A stretch of 61,966 bases of DNA from an uncultured Eggerthellaceae bacterium (GTDB taxonomy: Bacteria > Actinomycetota > Coriobacteriia > Coriobacteriales > Eggerthellaceae), in NCBI GenBank assembly GCA_910588095.1, contig CAJUQH010000012.1, positions 1 through 61,966 of the forward strand. Direction: 5' to 3'. The position numbers and the translations under genes were made by a program. Under the pieces are notes generated by a model. It made no database searches. It saw nothing but the letters and a program-made list of their open reading frames with translations, and had not been told where the DNA came from. Of this stretch, positions 17,392 to 25,883 are shown in pieces (the first letter of the stretch is position 1; the number at the start of each line of letters is the position of its first letter).

Positions 17392-17420
17392 GCGCGCCTA
17401 TCCGAGAGCCGCTGGCTTGC

Positions 17421-17446
17421 AAGGGCCCTTCTGCGGAAGGGCCCTT
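17421..17446 (+). terminator. Hairpin terminator after the Mo-enzyme operon
   Basis: AAGGGCCCTTC and GAAGGGCCCTT form an 11-bp stem with a four-base loop, followed by CTCGG rather than a clean T-run. It is located 30 bases after the MFS stop. Confidence 0.65.
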
Positions 17447-17478
17447 CTCGGTGGCGCGGCGGGCGCAGAGGGGGTCCT

Positions 17479-17667
17479 ATGGGCGAGTGCCATTACTGCT
17501 TCAACTGCGGAAGGTGCCGCGGCGAGACGCCGCCAGCGGTGTACGCGCGCACCTGCCCTGCGTGCCTGTTCAAGAACGAGGCAGGCTCGAAGGCATGCGC
17601 GAAGTGCGGCGAATCGCTGCTCATGGACCCGACCCGCGTCTACCGCAAGCCCAGCCAGCGCGCTTGA
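17479..17667 (+). CDS. Small double zinc-ribbon protein
   Basis: 62 residues, unknown function. It has two cysteine sets: CHYCFNCGRC at the N-terminus (four cysteines at C-x2-C-x2-C-x2-C) and CPAC...CAKCG (residues about 33-51), a standard zinc ribbon. Eight cysteines in 62 residues fit one or two zinc sites; an Fe-S cluster at the first set cannot be excluded. It precedes the SDR-MFS-FeS-AOR genes by 84 bases and may belong with them. Confidence 0.65.
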   Translation: MGECHYCFNCGRCRGETPPAVYARTCPACLFKNEAGSKACAKCGESLLMDPTRVYRKPSQRA

Positions 17668-17751
17668 GGCGCATCATGGCAACCCTGGGCGGGGCACCCC
17701 GCCCGACAAGGCAACCGACCAACGACTGACAGAGAGACAAGGAGGCCCATC

Positions 17752-18504
17752 ATGGGCAGACTCAACGGCAAATGCGCCATCGTCACCGGCGCCACCTCGG
17801 GCATCGGCCGCGCGACGGCCATCATGTTCGCGAAGGAGGGTGCGCGCGTGGTGGCCACGGGCCGCAACGAGGAGAAGGGCGCCGCGTTGGTGAAGGACAT
17901 CCAGGATGCCGGCTTCGACGCCGACTTCATCAGCTGCGACCTGCGCCAGAAGGCTGACGTCGACAAGCTCTACGGCTTCGCCATGGAGAAGATGGGCAAG
18001 GTGGACGTGCTGTTCAACTGCGCTGGCGTGCTGGTGCACAAGCCCTACCTCGAGCAGACCGATGACGACCTCCAGTGGATATTCGAGACGAACTTCCGCG
18101 CCTATTCCTGGACGATGCAGAAGATCATCCCCGAGATGGTGGAGCTGGGCGGCGGCAGCATCATCAACGTGGCCTCGATATCGTCCATCTGGCCCGAGGT
18201 GAACGCCTACTACTACGGCGCCATGAAAGCGGCTGTGTCCAACCTGTCGCGCAACGTGGCCAAGGAGTTCGCGCCCAAGCACGTGCGCGTGAACTGCATC
18301 CTGCCCGGGCCGATCCTCACCGACATGACCCCAGCCGAGGTGGCCGCCAACCCCGACGCCTTCGCGGCCGACGTGTGCCCGCTCGGGCGCATAGGCGTGC
18401 CGGACGACATCGCCTACGGCGCGGTGTACCTGGCCTCCGACGAGACGGAGTTCATGACCGGCCAGGCCATCGTGCTCGACGGCGCGGTGTGCGTGAGCAA
18501 CTAG
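17752..18504 (+). CDS. Short-chain dehydrogenase/reductase (SDR)
   Basis: 250 residues, classical SDR length. The NAD(P) site is TGATSGIG (residues 12-19), FNCAG follows, the catalytic Ser is in NVASISSIW and the YxxxK is YGAMK; the C-terminus is VLDGAVCV. It interconverts an alcohol and a ketone or aldehyde on an unknown substrate. An arginine after the second strand (TGRNEEK) favours NADP over NAD, but weakly. It starts after AAGGAGG and is followed 29 bases later by an MFS gene and then by Fe-S and AOR genes, so it probably works on the same compound as they do. Confidence 0.92.
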   Translation: MGRLNGKCAIVTGATSGIGRATAIMFAKEGARVVATGRNEEKGAALVKDIQDAGFDADFISCDLRQKADVDKLYGFAMEKMGKVDVLFNCAGVLVHKPYLEQTDDDLQWIFETNFRAYSWTMQKIIPEMVELGGGSIINVASISSIWPEVNAYYYGAMKAAVSNLSRNVAKEFAPKHVRVNCILPGPILTDMTPAEVAANPDAFAADVCPLGRIGVPDDIAYGAVYLASDETEFMTGQAIVLDGAVCVSN

Positions 18505-18533
18505 CAGCGCCGACAGGCAGGGAAGAAGGGGCG

Positions 18534-19796
18534 ATGGCTGCGAAAGGGACCGGCTTCAAGTGGGCCGTGCTGGCGGTGCTCGTCATGGGCACCGCCATGC
18601 TCAACTACTCCAACATGGTGTTCGCATCGCGTCCGCTGGACGTCATGGCGCAGTATGGCATGGACCAGGCCCAGCTGACGGCCATATCGTCCATCGCCGT
18701 GCTGCCGGGTGCGTTCTTCAGCATCGCGCTGGGCAACTGGTTCGACAAGCACGGCTCGCGCGGCGTGCGCTACGTGGGCGCGGCGCTCATAGCTCTGGCG
18801 GCGTGCTGCCAGCTGTGGCGCGTCTACGCCGACAGCTACGTGGCGCTGTTCGCCATCACGTTCCTGTCGGGCACGTTCTTCCTGCCCACCCAGGTGCTGC
18901 CAGCCAAGCTCATCGAGGCGTGGTTCCCGCGCCGCCAGATGGGCACCGCCATGGGCGTGTTCGGGGCCTCGGCCGGCGTGGGCATCATGGCGGTGTTCGC
19001 GTTCGGGTCGCTGTTCCCCTCCACCACGGTGGCGCTGCTCTCCTGCGCCGCGGGCTTCGCCTGCGTGGCTCTGCTGTGGGCGGCCTTCGCGAAGCTGCCC
19101 GAGCGCGGCAGCGGCCAGGGCACGGGCATCGACGCGCGGGCCGGCGCGCCTGATGTGGACCTGCGTGCCGTGCTCACCAGCAAGAGCATGTGGACGGTCA
19201 TGGTATGCGCCGCCTTCGCGGCCGGTGCGCCGCTGTTCCTGAACAGCTACATGCTCAACGCCTTCATCGACAAGGGCATGGACCCGGCCGCAGGCAGCCT
19301 GCTGGCGGTGGTGTTCAACCTCAGCCTGGTGCTGGGCGCGGTGTTCGCGGGCGCGGTGGCCTCGAAGGCTGGGCGCTACAACATGCCCTACCTGGTGCTG
19401 TGCGTGTCGGGCGGCGTGCTGTTCCTGCTGGCCTACCTGGTGCCCGTGGGGCTGCAGACCTTCGTGCTGCTGGCGTTGGCGGGCTTCTTGGGCGCTGGGT
19501 CGTTGGCGCTCAACCTGGCGCGCATCGGCCTGCTGCCGCTGACGGGCGAGTTCGGCCCCGAGAACATCGGCATAGCGGGGGGCATGAACAACACCGCCAT
19601 GGGCATCGGCATGTTCGCCATACCCACCGTCGCTGCCGCGCTGCTGGGCAGCAACTACCTGGGCGTGTTCGTCACGCTGCTGGGCTTCTTCGTGCTCATG
19701 GGCCTGGTGGGCGGCCTAGTGGTGCCCGAGCTGGGCGAGAAGGGCACGTTGGCCCAGCGTGCCGTGCGCGACGCCGAAGGGCGCGCAGAAGGCTAG
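18534..19796 (+). CDS. MFS transporter of the AOR module
   Basis: 420 residues, about twelve membrane spans, OFA-like MFS branch (FFSIALGNWFDKHGSRGVRY loop between spans 2 and 3). The ATG at 18534 follows GGAAGAAGGGG; longer readings overlap the SDR gene and are rejected. Probably the carrier for the substrate of the SDR and tungsten enzyme. Substrate unknown. Confidence 0.86.
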   Translation: MAAKGTGFKWAVLAVLVMGTAMLNYSNMVFASRPLDVMAQYGMDQAQLTAISSIAVLPGAFFSIALGNWFDKHGSRGVRYVGAALIALAACCQLWRVYADSYVALFAITFLSGTFFLPTQVLPAKLIEAWFPRRQMGTAMGVFGASAGVGIMAVFAFGSLFPSTTVALLSCAAGFACVALLWAAFAKLPERGSGQGTGIDARAGAPDVDLRAVLTSKSMWTVMVCAAFAAGAPLFLNSYMLNAFIDKGMDPAAGSLLAVVFNLSLVLGAVFAGAVASKAGRYNMPYLVLCVSGGVLFLLAYLVPVGLQTFVLLALAGFLGAGSLALNLARIGLLPLTGEFGPENIGIAGGMNNTAMGIGMFAIPTVAAALLGSNYLGVFVTLLGFFVLMGLVGGLVVPELGEKGTLAQRAVRDAEGRAEG

Positions 19797-19872
19797 TGAG
19801 TTGCGCTGCTGCCGTTGCCCGCTTTGCGGGCGGCAAGCGCGGCGGCTGCCCCATACGAGAGAGGAGAAGGCC

Positions 19873-20427
19873 ATGACCGACAAGGTTCCGGCCGCGCTGC
19901 CAGCCACCCGCGAGCAGCTGGAAGGCTACGGCGACCACATCGTGCAGTACTCGCCCGACTACTCGCTGTGCGCCGGGTGCGAGACCTGCGCCATCATGTG
20001 CGGGCTCACCCATTTCGGGGTGACCGGGCCGCACGTGAGCGGCGTCCATGTGAACCTGGGCACCCGCGATTGCATCCATACCATCGAGGCGTGCCTGCAA
20101 TGCAAGGACCGCCCCTGCTACGAGGCGTGCCCCAAGAAGGGCCAGGCCATGTGCTACGACCCCGACACCGACGTGACCTACGTCGACCAGGAGCACTGCA
20201 TCGGCTGCGGCAAGTGCATGAGGGCCTGCAAGTTCGAGCCTTCGCGCATCACGCTTCGCCGGGCCGAGAAGCGCAAGGGCTGGCGGGCGGTGAAGTGCGA
20301 CCTGTGCCGCGGCAAGGAGGGCATGCCTGCCTGCGTCACCTACTGCCCGGTGCGCTGCATAGGGCTGGCGTCCGATTCGGTGTTCGTGGAGGCCGGCATG
20401 CATCCGGCCGAGCCGAACGCGCTGTGA
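19873..20427 (+). CDS. Four-cluster ferredoxin-type Fe-S protein (DmsB/BamC-like)
   Basis: 184 residues, cytoplasmic. Sixteen cysteines lie in four sets: CAGCETCAIMC, CLQCKDRPCYEAC, CIGCGKCMRAC and CDLC...CVTYC, as in the electron-transfer subunits of Mo/W enzymes. The start at 19873 follows GAGAGGAGAAGG; the 5' extension is read in another gene's tail. It ends 13 bases before the AOR-family gene and is most likely its electron partner, comparable to the BamC-BamB arrangement. The partner relation is inferred from adjacency. Confidence 0.9.
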   Translation: MTDKVPAALPATREQLEGYGDHIVQYSPDYSLCAGCETCAIMCGLTHFGVTGPHVSGVHVNLGTRDCIHTIEACLQCKDRPCYEACPKKGQAMCYDPDTDVTYVDQEHCIGCGKCMRACKFEPSRITLRRAEKRKGWRAVKCDLCRGKEGMPACVTYCPVRCIGLASDSVFVEAGMHPAEPNAL

Positions 20428-20440
20428 GGAAGGGGCGATC

Positions 20441-22612
20441 ATGCCGAACTACACCATCGACGACATCCGCAACGCCGAGGGCAACGACAAGCACCTGCTG
20501 GGCTACAGCGGCAAGATAGCCCGCATCGACCTGACCACGGGCGAGGTGTCCACCCTGAGCACCTACGACTACGTTCCCGAGTACGTGGGCGGCCGCATGG
20601 TCATCAACCGCATCTTCTTCGACGAGGTGGCCCCGGGCACCGGCGCCTTCGACGAGGGCAACAAGTTCATCTACATGAACGGCCCCACCACGGGCGTGGG
20701 CATACCGGCGGGCGGCCGCAGCGCCGCGTGCGCCGTGGGCGCGGCCAACAGCCCCGAGCAGTACGCCTGGGGCAACATAGGCGGTTGGTTCGCCACCGAG
20801 CTGAAGTACGCGGGCTACGACGGGCTGATCGTGCAGGGCAAGGCCGACGAGCCGGTGCACATCAAGATAGAGGACGACAAGATAGAGATCCTGCCCGCCG
20901 ACGACCTGTGGGGCCTGCGGGTCCATCAGGCCCAGGCGGCCCTGGAGGAGAGGTACGGCCACGAGTTCAAATCGATGGTCATAGGGCCCGCGGGCGAGAA
21001 CCTGGTGCGCATCGCCTCGATAACCACGGGCAACGACTGCGTGTTCGCCAAGGGCGGCTTCGGCGCCGTGTGGGGCTCCAAGAAGCTGAAGGCCATCACC
21101 GTGCGCGGCTCGGGCGTGCTGGCCCCCGCCGACATGGAGAAGCTGGAGCACCTGCGCTTCAACATGAACAACCCGGGCATGCGCCCCTCGCCGGTGCTGC
21201 ACATGACCGAGATAGGCGTGCCGGGCGCCGAGTTCCCCGTGGAGTACGACCGCGGCAACGTGGCATGCAGCCCCGGTTGCAACCAGCACTGCAACGCGCT
21301 GCTGATGGACGGCCGGTCGGCCTTCGGCGACGAGCGCGTGAACCACATCGAGAAGTGCGTGAGCATATGCACCTTCGACTACCGATCCGACATCCCCACC
21401 ACCGTGGGCATGTTCTGGCCCACGAAGGAGAACTACTGCGCGCCGTGCAAGCTGCTCTCCCGCGAGTTCCCCGAGCCGGACTTCTCCGACCCCGACTTCG
21501 AGGGACAGGGCACGCCCATAGCGCCCGACATCCTGGACTTCTGGGGGCCTGACTACGACCGCGGCACCATCGTGAACGACCTGTGCAACGAGTACGGCAT
21601 CGACAAGTGGGAGGTCATCATCTGGCTGATGCCGTGGCTGGCCATGTGCAAGGAAGAGGGGCTGTTCGAGGGCATGGACCTGGGGTGCGAGAACCCCATA
21701 GACGTGGAGAGCGAGGCGTTCCTGCGCGAGTTCATCACCAACCTGACGTACCGGCGCGGCGAGTACGGCGACCTGTTCGCCGAGGGCATGGCGCGGGCCA
21801 TACGCAAGCTGGGCTATGAGAGGTTCAGCGAGACCATCTACCACGGCCGTCGCTCGCAGATGCTCGGCGGCAAGCGTACCGACCTGCCCGTCTCGCTGGA
21901 GGCGGCATGGGGCCAGAGTGTGCATTGGCAGGGGCGCGGCTTCGAAGGCGCCATCGAGAAGCCCACGTGGCTGGCCATGAGCCTGATAAACATGGTGTCC
22001 ACCCGCGATGCCCAGACAGTCGAGCACTTCCACTGCAAGTACGACTACCACGAGGCGGCCATGGCCGACCCGTACCACTGCCCGCACACCATCGACGCCA
22101 TCGTGCACACGCAGAACGCCGCCGAGATCAAGGACTCGGTGATGAGCTGCGAGTGGCAGAGCCCCGACCTGTGGTGGCCCACCATGGAGGCCGAGATGTA
22201 CGCCGCGGCCACGGGCTACCTCATGACCGAGGAGGAGCTCAACGATGCAGCCTATCGCAGCAAGCTGCTGTTCCGCGCCATCCTGATACGCAACCACGGC
22301 CGTTGCCGCCGCATCGAGATGGAGTCCATCTGGCGCATCCTGTGCGTGCCCGACTCGTGGAACGAGGTGGCCGACTGGCAGAGCTGGAACGAGATGGTGG
22401 ATCTGTACTACGAGGCCCGCGGCTGGGACCTGGAAACCGGGTGGCCTTACCGCGAGACCTACGAGCGCTACGGGCTGGCCGACGTGGCCGACGAGATGGG
22501 GCGTCTGGGGCTGCTGCCCGAGCGTCCGGCCGAGCGCTGGCGCGACTACGGCGAGCCGCCCTTCGTGCAGTTCGCCGAGAACCGCAAGCTGGAGCCTGAC
22601 TGGGAAGGGTAG
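20441..22612 (+). CDS. Aldehyde ferredoxin oxidoreductase family protein (tungsten/molybdenum bis-pterin enzyme)
   Basis: 723 residues. The AOR N-terminal domain is clear: GYSGKIARIDLTTGEV (about residues 21-36), VGGRMVINRI, and GAVWGSKKLKAI. The Fe-S ligands appear as CSPGCNQHC (about 276-284, spacing C-x3-C-x3-C rather than the common C-x2-C-x3-C) and the cysteine of DSVMSCEW (about 570), which lines up with the D-x2-G-L-C motif of AOR. Members oxidise aldehydes or reduce acids; BamB acts on benzoyl-CoA. The substrate here is unknown. It ends the SDR-MFS-FeS-AOR operon and is followed by a terminator. Confidence 0.9.
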   Translation: MPNYTIDDIRNAEGNDKHLLGYSGKIARIDLTTGEVSTLSTYDYVPEYVGGRMVINRIFFDEVAPGTGAFDEGNKFIYMNGPTTGVGIPAGGRSAACAVGAANSPEQYAWGNIGGWFATELKYAGYDGLIVQGKADEPVHIKIEDDKIEILPADDLWGLRVHQAQAALEERYGHEFKSMVIGPAGENLVRIASITTGNDCVFAKGGFGAVWGSKKLKAITVRGSGVLAPADMEKLEHLRFNMNNPGMRPSPVLHMTEIGVPGAEFPVEYDRGNVACSPGCNQHCNALLMDGRSAFGDERVNHIEKCVSICTFDYRSDIPTTVGMFWPTKENYCAPCKLLSREFPEPDFSDPDFEGQGTPIAPDILDFWGPDYDRGTIVNDLCNEYGIDKWEVIIWLMPWLAMCKEEGLFEGMDLGCENPIDVESEAFLREFITNLTYRRGEYGDLFAEGMARAIRKLGYERFSETIYHGRRSQMLGGKRTDLPVSLEAAWGQSVHWQGRGFEGAIEKPTWLAMSLINMVSTRDAQTVEHFHCKYDYHEAAMADPYHCPHTIDAIVHTQNAAEIKDSVMSCEWQSPDLWWPTMEAEMYAAATGYLMTEEELNDAAYRSKLLFRAILIRNHGRCRRIEMESIWRILCVPDSWNEVADWQSWNEMVDLYYEARGWDLETGWPYRETYERYGLADVADEMGRLGLLPERPAERWRDYGEPPFVQFAENRKLEPDWEG

Positions 22613-22632
22613 GCGAGGCTTCGACGGCTTCG

Positions 22633-22666
22633 AAGGGCCGGGCGCAGGTGCTCGGCCCTTTTCCCT
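22633..22666 (+). terminator. Terminator after the AOR gene
   Basis: AAGGGCCG (22633-22640) pairs with CGGCCCTT (22653-22660), followed by TTCCCTTATTT. Confidence 0.7.
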
Positions 22667-22732
22667 TATTTCGGAGGCGGAAGCGCGGCGGGTGGCGCAT
22701 CGGCGCGCGCGGCTCGAGCAGCCATGGAGATA

Positions 22733-22759
22733 TTGGCACTCGAAGCACGCAACTGCTAA
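22733..22759. promoter_or_regulatory. CIRCE element (HrcA operator)
   Basis: TTGGCACTC, nine bases, AACTGCTAA. The CIRCE consensus is TTAGCACTC-N9-GAGTGCTAA: 8/9 and 7/9 positions match and the spacing is exact. It lies 67 bases before hrcA, next to a -10-like TAGAAT at 22767-22772, so HrcA probably represses its own operon. Confidence 0.8.
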
Positions 22760-22825
22760 AAGCTGATAGAATAGGCGGCGAACGTCATCGTATGCCCCGA
22801 TCTGCGGGCCCGTCGAAGGAACCGG

Positions 22826-23833
22826 ATGCTTTCCGAACGCCGACAGCGCATCCTGCGTGCGCTCATAGAGGAGTACGTCGAGCGGGCGCTGCCCGTGGGA
22901 TCGCGCACGCTCACCGAGCGCTACCGCCTGGGCGTGAGCTCGGCCACGGTGCGCAACGACCTTTCGGCCCTCGAGGACGCGGGCTACATCGCGCAGCCCC
23001 ACACCTCGGCGGGGCGCATCCCCACCGATGCGGGCTACCGCGCCTTTGTCGACGAGCTGCTCTCCACTGGCGCGGTGGACGAGGAGGGCCCGTACCGCGC
23101 CGTGGTGGAGCAGCTGCGCGCCTCGGCCAGCGAGCTGGACGGCCTGCTGGAGCACACGAGCGCGGCCCTGGCCCGGCTCACCGACTGCCTTTCCATCGTG
23201 GCGGCGCCGCTGGTGCTCTCGGCCCACATCCGCCAGATATCGCTCATATCGCTTTCGGCGCATCAGGCGCTGGTGGTGGTGGTCACCGAGGACGGCCAGG
23301 TGGTCAACCGGTCGGTGGCCTTCGCCGATGAGGTGACGCCCGAGCAGCTGGCTTCGGTGCAGGGGCTGGTCATGCGCCTGTTCGCCGGCCGCGCGCCCGC
23401 CGAGGTGCGCGATGCCGTCGACCGCGACATAGCCGACGAGCTGGCGGCGCCGCTGGCCCGGCTGGTCCTCGACGAGGTGCTGACGTGCCTCGAGGAGAAC
23501 AACATAGCCTCCATGCACCGCCTGGGGCTGAGCGCGCTCATGCGCAAGCCCGAGTTCAGCGATGCCTCGTCGCTGGCGCCGGTGATGGACGCCCTCGAGG
23601 ACGAGCGCATGCTGCTGCACGTGCTCGACGACGCGGCGTCGGGCGACGAGCTGCTGGTGCGCATCGGGCAGGAGAACGACGCCGACGAGCTGCACCGCGT
23701 CAGCGTGGTGGCTGCCAAGTACGGCCGCGGCGACGCCGAGGGCTTCGTCTGCGTGGTGGGGCCCACGCGCATGAACTACCCGCAGGTCATCCAGGCGGTT
23801 CGCGCCGCCCAGGCTGCCTTGCGCAACGAATAG
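22826..23833 (+). CDS. hrcA: Heat-inducible transcription repressor HrcA
   Basis: 335 residues, usual length. The N-terminal winged helix has MLSERRQRILRALIEEYV and SATVRNDLSALEDAGYI, then TSAGRIPTDAGYR, the HrcA hallmark. It binds CIRCE elements and represses chaperone genes; a CIRCE sits just upstream. dnaJ follows after about 100 bases. grpE and dnaK are not in the window, so this is the split hrcA-dnaJ arrangement. Confidence 0.96.
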   Translation: MLSERRQRILRALIEEYVERALPVGSRTLTERYRLGVSSATVRNDLSALEDAGYIAQPHTSAGRIPTDAGYRAFVDELLSTGAVDEEGPYRAVVEQLRASASELDGLLEHTSAALARLTDCLSIVAAPLVLSAHIRQISLISLSAHQALVVVVTEDGQVVNRSVAFADEVTPEQLASVQGLVMRLFAGRAPAEVRDAVDRDIADELAAPLARLVLDEVLTCLEENNIASMHRLGLSALMRKPEFSDASSLAPVMDALEDERMLLHVLDDAASGDELLVRIGQENDADELHRVSVVAAKYGRGDAEGFVCVVGPTRMNYPQVIQAVRAAQAALRNE

Positions 23834-23934
23834 CGGCCAGCAGGCTTGGGGCGGCTGCCATCGCGGCGCGTCGGCCCTGGGGTGGCTTGGCTGCGCATTA
23901 AGGGAGAAGGAACGAAGGAGAGAGCAAGAGCGTT

Positions 23935-25074
23935 ATGGCACGGGACTTGTACGAGGTGCTGGGCGTAGCCCGCGATGCATCCGACGATGAGATAAAGAAG
24001 GCGTTTCGCCACAAGGCGCGCGAGCTGCACCCCGACGTGAACAAGGCGCCCGACGCCGAGGACCAGTTCAAGGAGCTCAACGAAGCCTATGACGTGCTGA
24101 GCGATGCGAGCAAGCGCGCCCAGTACGACCGCTTCGGCACCATACCGGGCGCGGCCCAGGGCGGCGGCTACGGCGGGGGCTACGTCGACCTGGAGGACCT
24201 GTTCGGCGGCGGCTTCGGCGGCATGGGCGACATCTTCTCGACGTTCTTCGGCGGCGGTGGGGCAGGCCGAGGCCGCCCGGCGCGCAAGGAAGGCCGCGAC
24301 ATGGGCATCGGGCTGCGCCTGACGCTGGAGGAGGCGGCCACCGGCGTGAAGAAGGACATCGTGTACGATCGCCTGGCCCCGTGCTCCGATTGCGGCGGCA
24401 GCGGCTTGGGCGAAGGCGGCAAGCAGGTGACGTGCCCTGAGTGCGACGGCAAGGGGCGGGTGGTCACCGTGCAGCGCACGTTCCTGGGCGACATGCAGTC
24501 GGCCACCACGTGCCCCGAGTGCCAGGGCGCCGGCACCGTCATAGAGGACCCGTGCCCCGAATGCGAGGGCCAGGGCCGCGTGCCCGACCGTCAGAAGGTG
24601 GCCGTGGAGGTGCCGGCGGGCATCCGCGATGGCCAGCAGCTGCGTGTGGGCGGCTTCGGCGAGGCGGGCATGCAGGGCGCCGAGGCGGGCGACCTCATCG
24701 TGACCGTGCGCATCGAGCCGAGCGAGCTGTACGAGCGCGATGGCGACCACCTGCACGCCATGGCCAACCTGACCATGGTGCAGGCGGCCCTGGGCGCCAA
24801 GCTCAAGGTGGACGGCATCCTGCCCGACGAGGAGGTCGAGGTCACCGTGCCCGAGGGCACGCAGAACGGCCAGATACTGCGGGTGCGCGGCCATGGCATG
24901 CCCCGCCTGCGCAGCGACAAGCGCGGCGACCTGCTGCTGCACGTGAACGTGGAGATACCGAAGAAGGTGTCGAAGAGGGAGCGCGAGCTGCTGGAGCAGT
25001 TCGCCGAGGAGCGTGGCGAGGAAGTGGCCGAGGCCCGCAGCCCGCTGCAGAAGATACGGGACGCCTTCGCCTGA
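23935..25074 (+). CDS. dnaJ: Chaperone protein DnaJ
   Basis: 379 residues, full-length type I DnaJ. J domain with HPD at about residue 33, a Gly/Phe-rich linker (about 67-115), four CxxCxGxG zinc repeats (CSDCGGSG, CPECDGKG, CPECQGAG, CPECEGQG; residues about 144-215), then the substrate-binding C-terminal domain. It stimulates DnaK ATPase. Its TGA overlaps the ATG of rsmE by one base. Confidence 0.97.
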   Translation: MARDLYEVLGVARDASDDEIKKAFRHKARELHPDVNKAPDAEDQFKELNEAYDVLSDASKRAQYDRFGTIPGAAQGGGYGGGYVDLEDLFGGGFGGMGDIFSTFFGGGGAGRGRPARKEGRDMGIGLRLTLEEAATGVKKDIVYDRLAPCSDCGGSGLGEGGKQVTCPECDGKGRVVTVQRTFLGDMQSATTCPECQGAGTVIEDPCPECEGQGRVPDRQKVAVEVPAGIRDGQQLRVGGFGEAGMQGAEAGDLIVTVRIEPSELYERDGDHLHAMANLTMVQAALGAKLKVDGILPDEEVEVTVPEGTQNGQILRVRGHGMPRLRSDKRGDLLLHVNVEIPKKVSKRERELLEQFAEERGEEVAEARSPLQKIRDAFA

Positions 25075-25883
25075 TGAGCCTGCATCGCTTCTTCCTCGAC
25101 GATCAGGTGCTGGCGCAAGAGGCCGCTCCTGCGTTCCCGCTGCGCCTGGCTCCTGACGACGCGCGCCATGCCAAGGTGCTGCGCCTGGCGCCTGGCGAGC
25201 ACATAGCCGTGGTGGATGCGGCGTCGGACTACTTCGAGTGCGAGGTGGTCGCGGTCGGGGACGGCCTGCCGCTGGTGCGCATCGCCCAGCGCGGCGGCGA
25301 GCGCCCTGCCGGCCCCCAGGTGATGCTGCTGCAGGGCCTTGCCAAGGGCGACAAGATGGAGGAAGTGGTGCGCCACGGCACCGAGCTGGGCGTGGTGGCG
25401 TTCGTGCCGCTGGCGTGCGAGCGGTCGGTGGTGCGCCTGGATGCCAAGAAGACGGCGTCCAAGACGGCCCGCTGGCAGGCCATCGCCAAGAGCGCCGCCA
25501 TGCAGTCGGGGCAGATGCGCGTGCCCGAGGTGAGCGCGCCGCGCACCGTGCGGGAGGCGTGCGGCCTGCTGGGCGGCGCCACCGCGGTGCTCGTGTGCTG
25601 GGAGGAGGCGCCGGAGGCCGCCGGGCTGCGCGCGGCGCTCGAGCGGGGGCTGGCCGCCTGCGGCGCGCTGCCGGCCGATGCGCGGGTGGCCGTGGTGGTG
25701 GGGCCCGAAGGGGGCCTGGCCCAAGCCGAGGTCGACGCGCTGCTGGGCTGCAACCCCCGTGCTTCGCTGGTGAGCCTGGGGCCTTCCATCCTGCGCACCG
25801 AGACCGCGGGCGTGGTGGCGCCGGCGCTGGTGCTCTACGAGCTGGGCGCGCTCGGCGGCAGCGCTGAGGCGGCGCGGCTATGA
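25074..25883 (+). CDS. rsmE: 16S rRNA (uracil1498-N3)-methyltransferase RsmE
   Basis: 269 residues, SPOUT-class methyltransferase for U1498 of 16S rRNA. It shows the N-terminal HRFF start, HAKVLRL, LLQGLAKGDKMEEVVRHGTE, and the knot motifs VVVGPEGGLAQAEVD and LGPSILRTETA. It is translationally coupled to dnaJ upstream and mtaB downstream (4-base overlap). Confidence 0.95.
   Translation: MSLHRFFLDDQVLAQEAAPAFPLRLAPDDARHAKVLRLAPGEHIAVVDAASDYFECEVVAVGDGLPLVRIAQRGGERPAGPQVMLLQGLAKGDKMEEVVRHGTELGVVAFVPLACERSVVRLDAKKTASKTARWQAIAKSAAMQSGQMRVPEVSAPRTVREACGLLGGATAVLVCWEEAPEAAGLRAALERGLAACGALPADARVAVVVGPEGGLAQAEVDALLGCNPRASLVSLGPSILRTETAGVVAPALVLYELGALGGSAEAARL

Noticed and set aside
11470..17400. Integrated genomic island with attachment sites
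   Set aside because: No tRNA, integrase, transposase or direct repeat flanks the redox clusters, and composition matches the surroundings.
20336..23695. 1119-codon open frame on the minus strand
   Set aside because: It is antisense to the Fe-S, AOR and hrcA genes, has no ribosome site or recognisable domain, and is a by-product of high third-position GC. The same applies to the long minus frames at 28471-31977 and 48295-51444.
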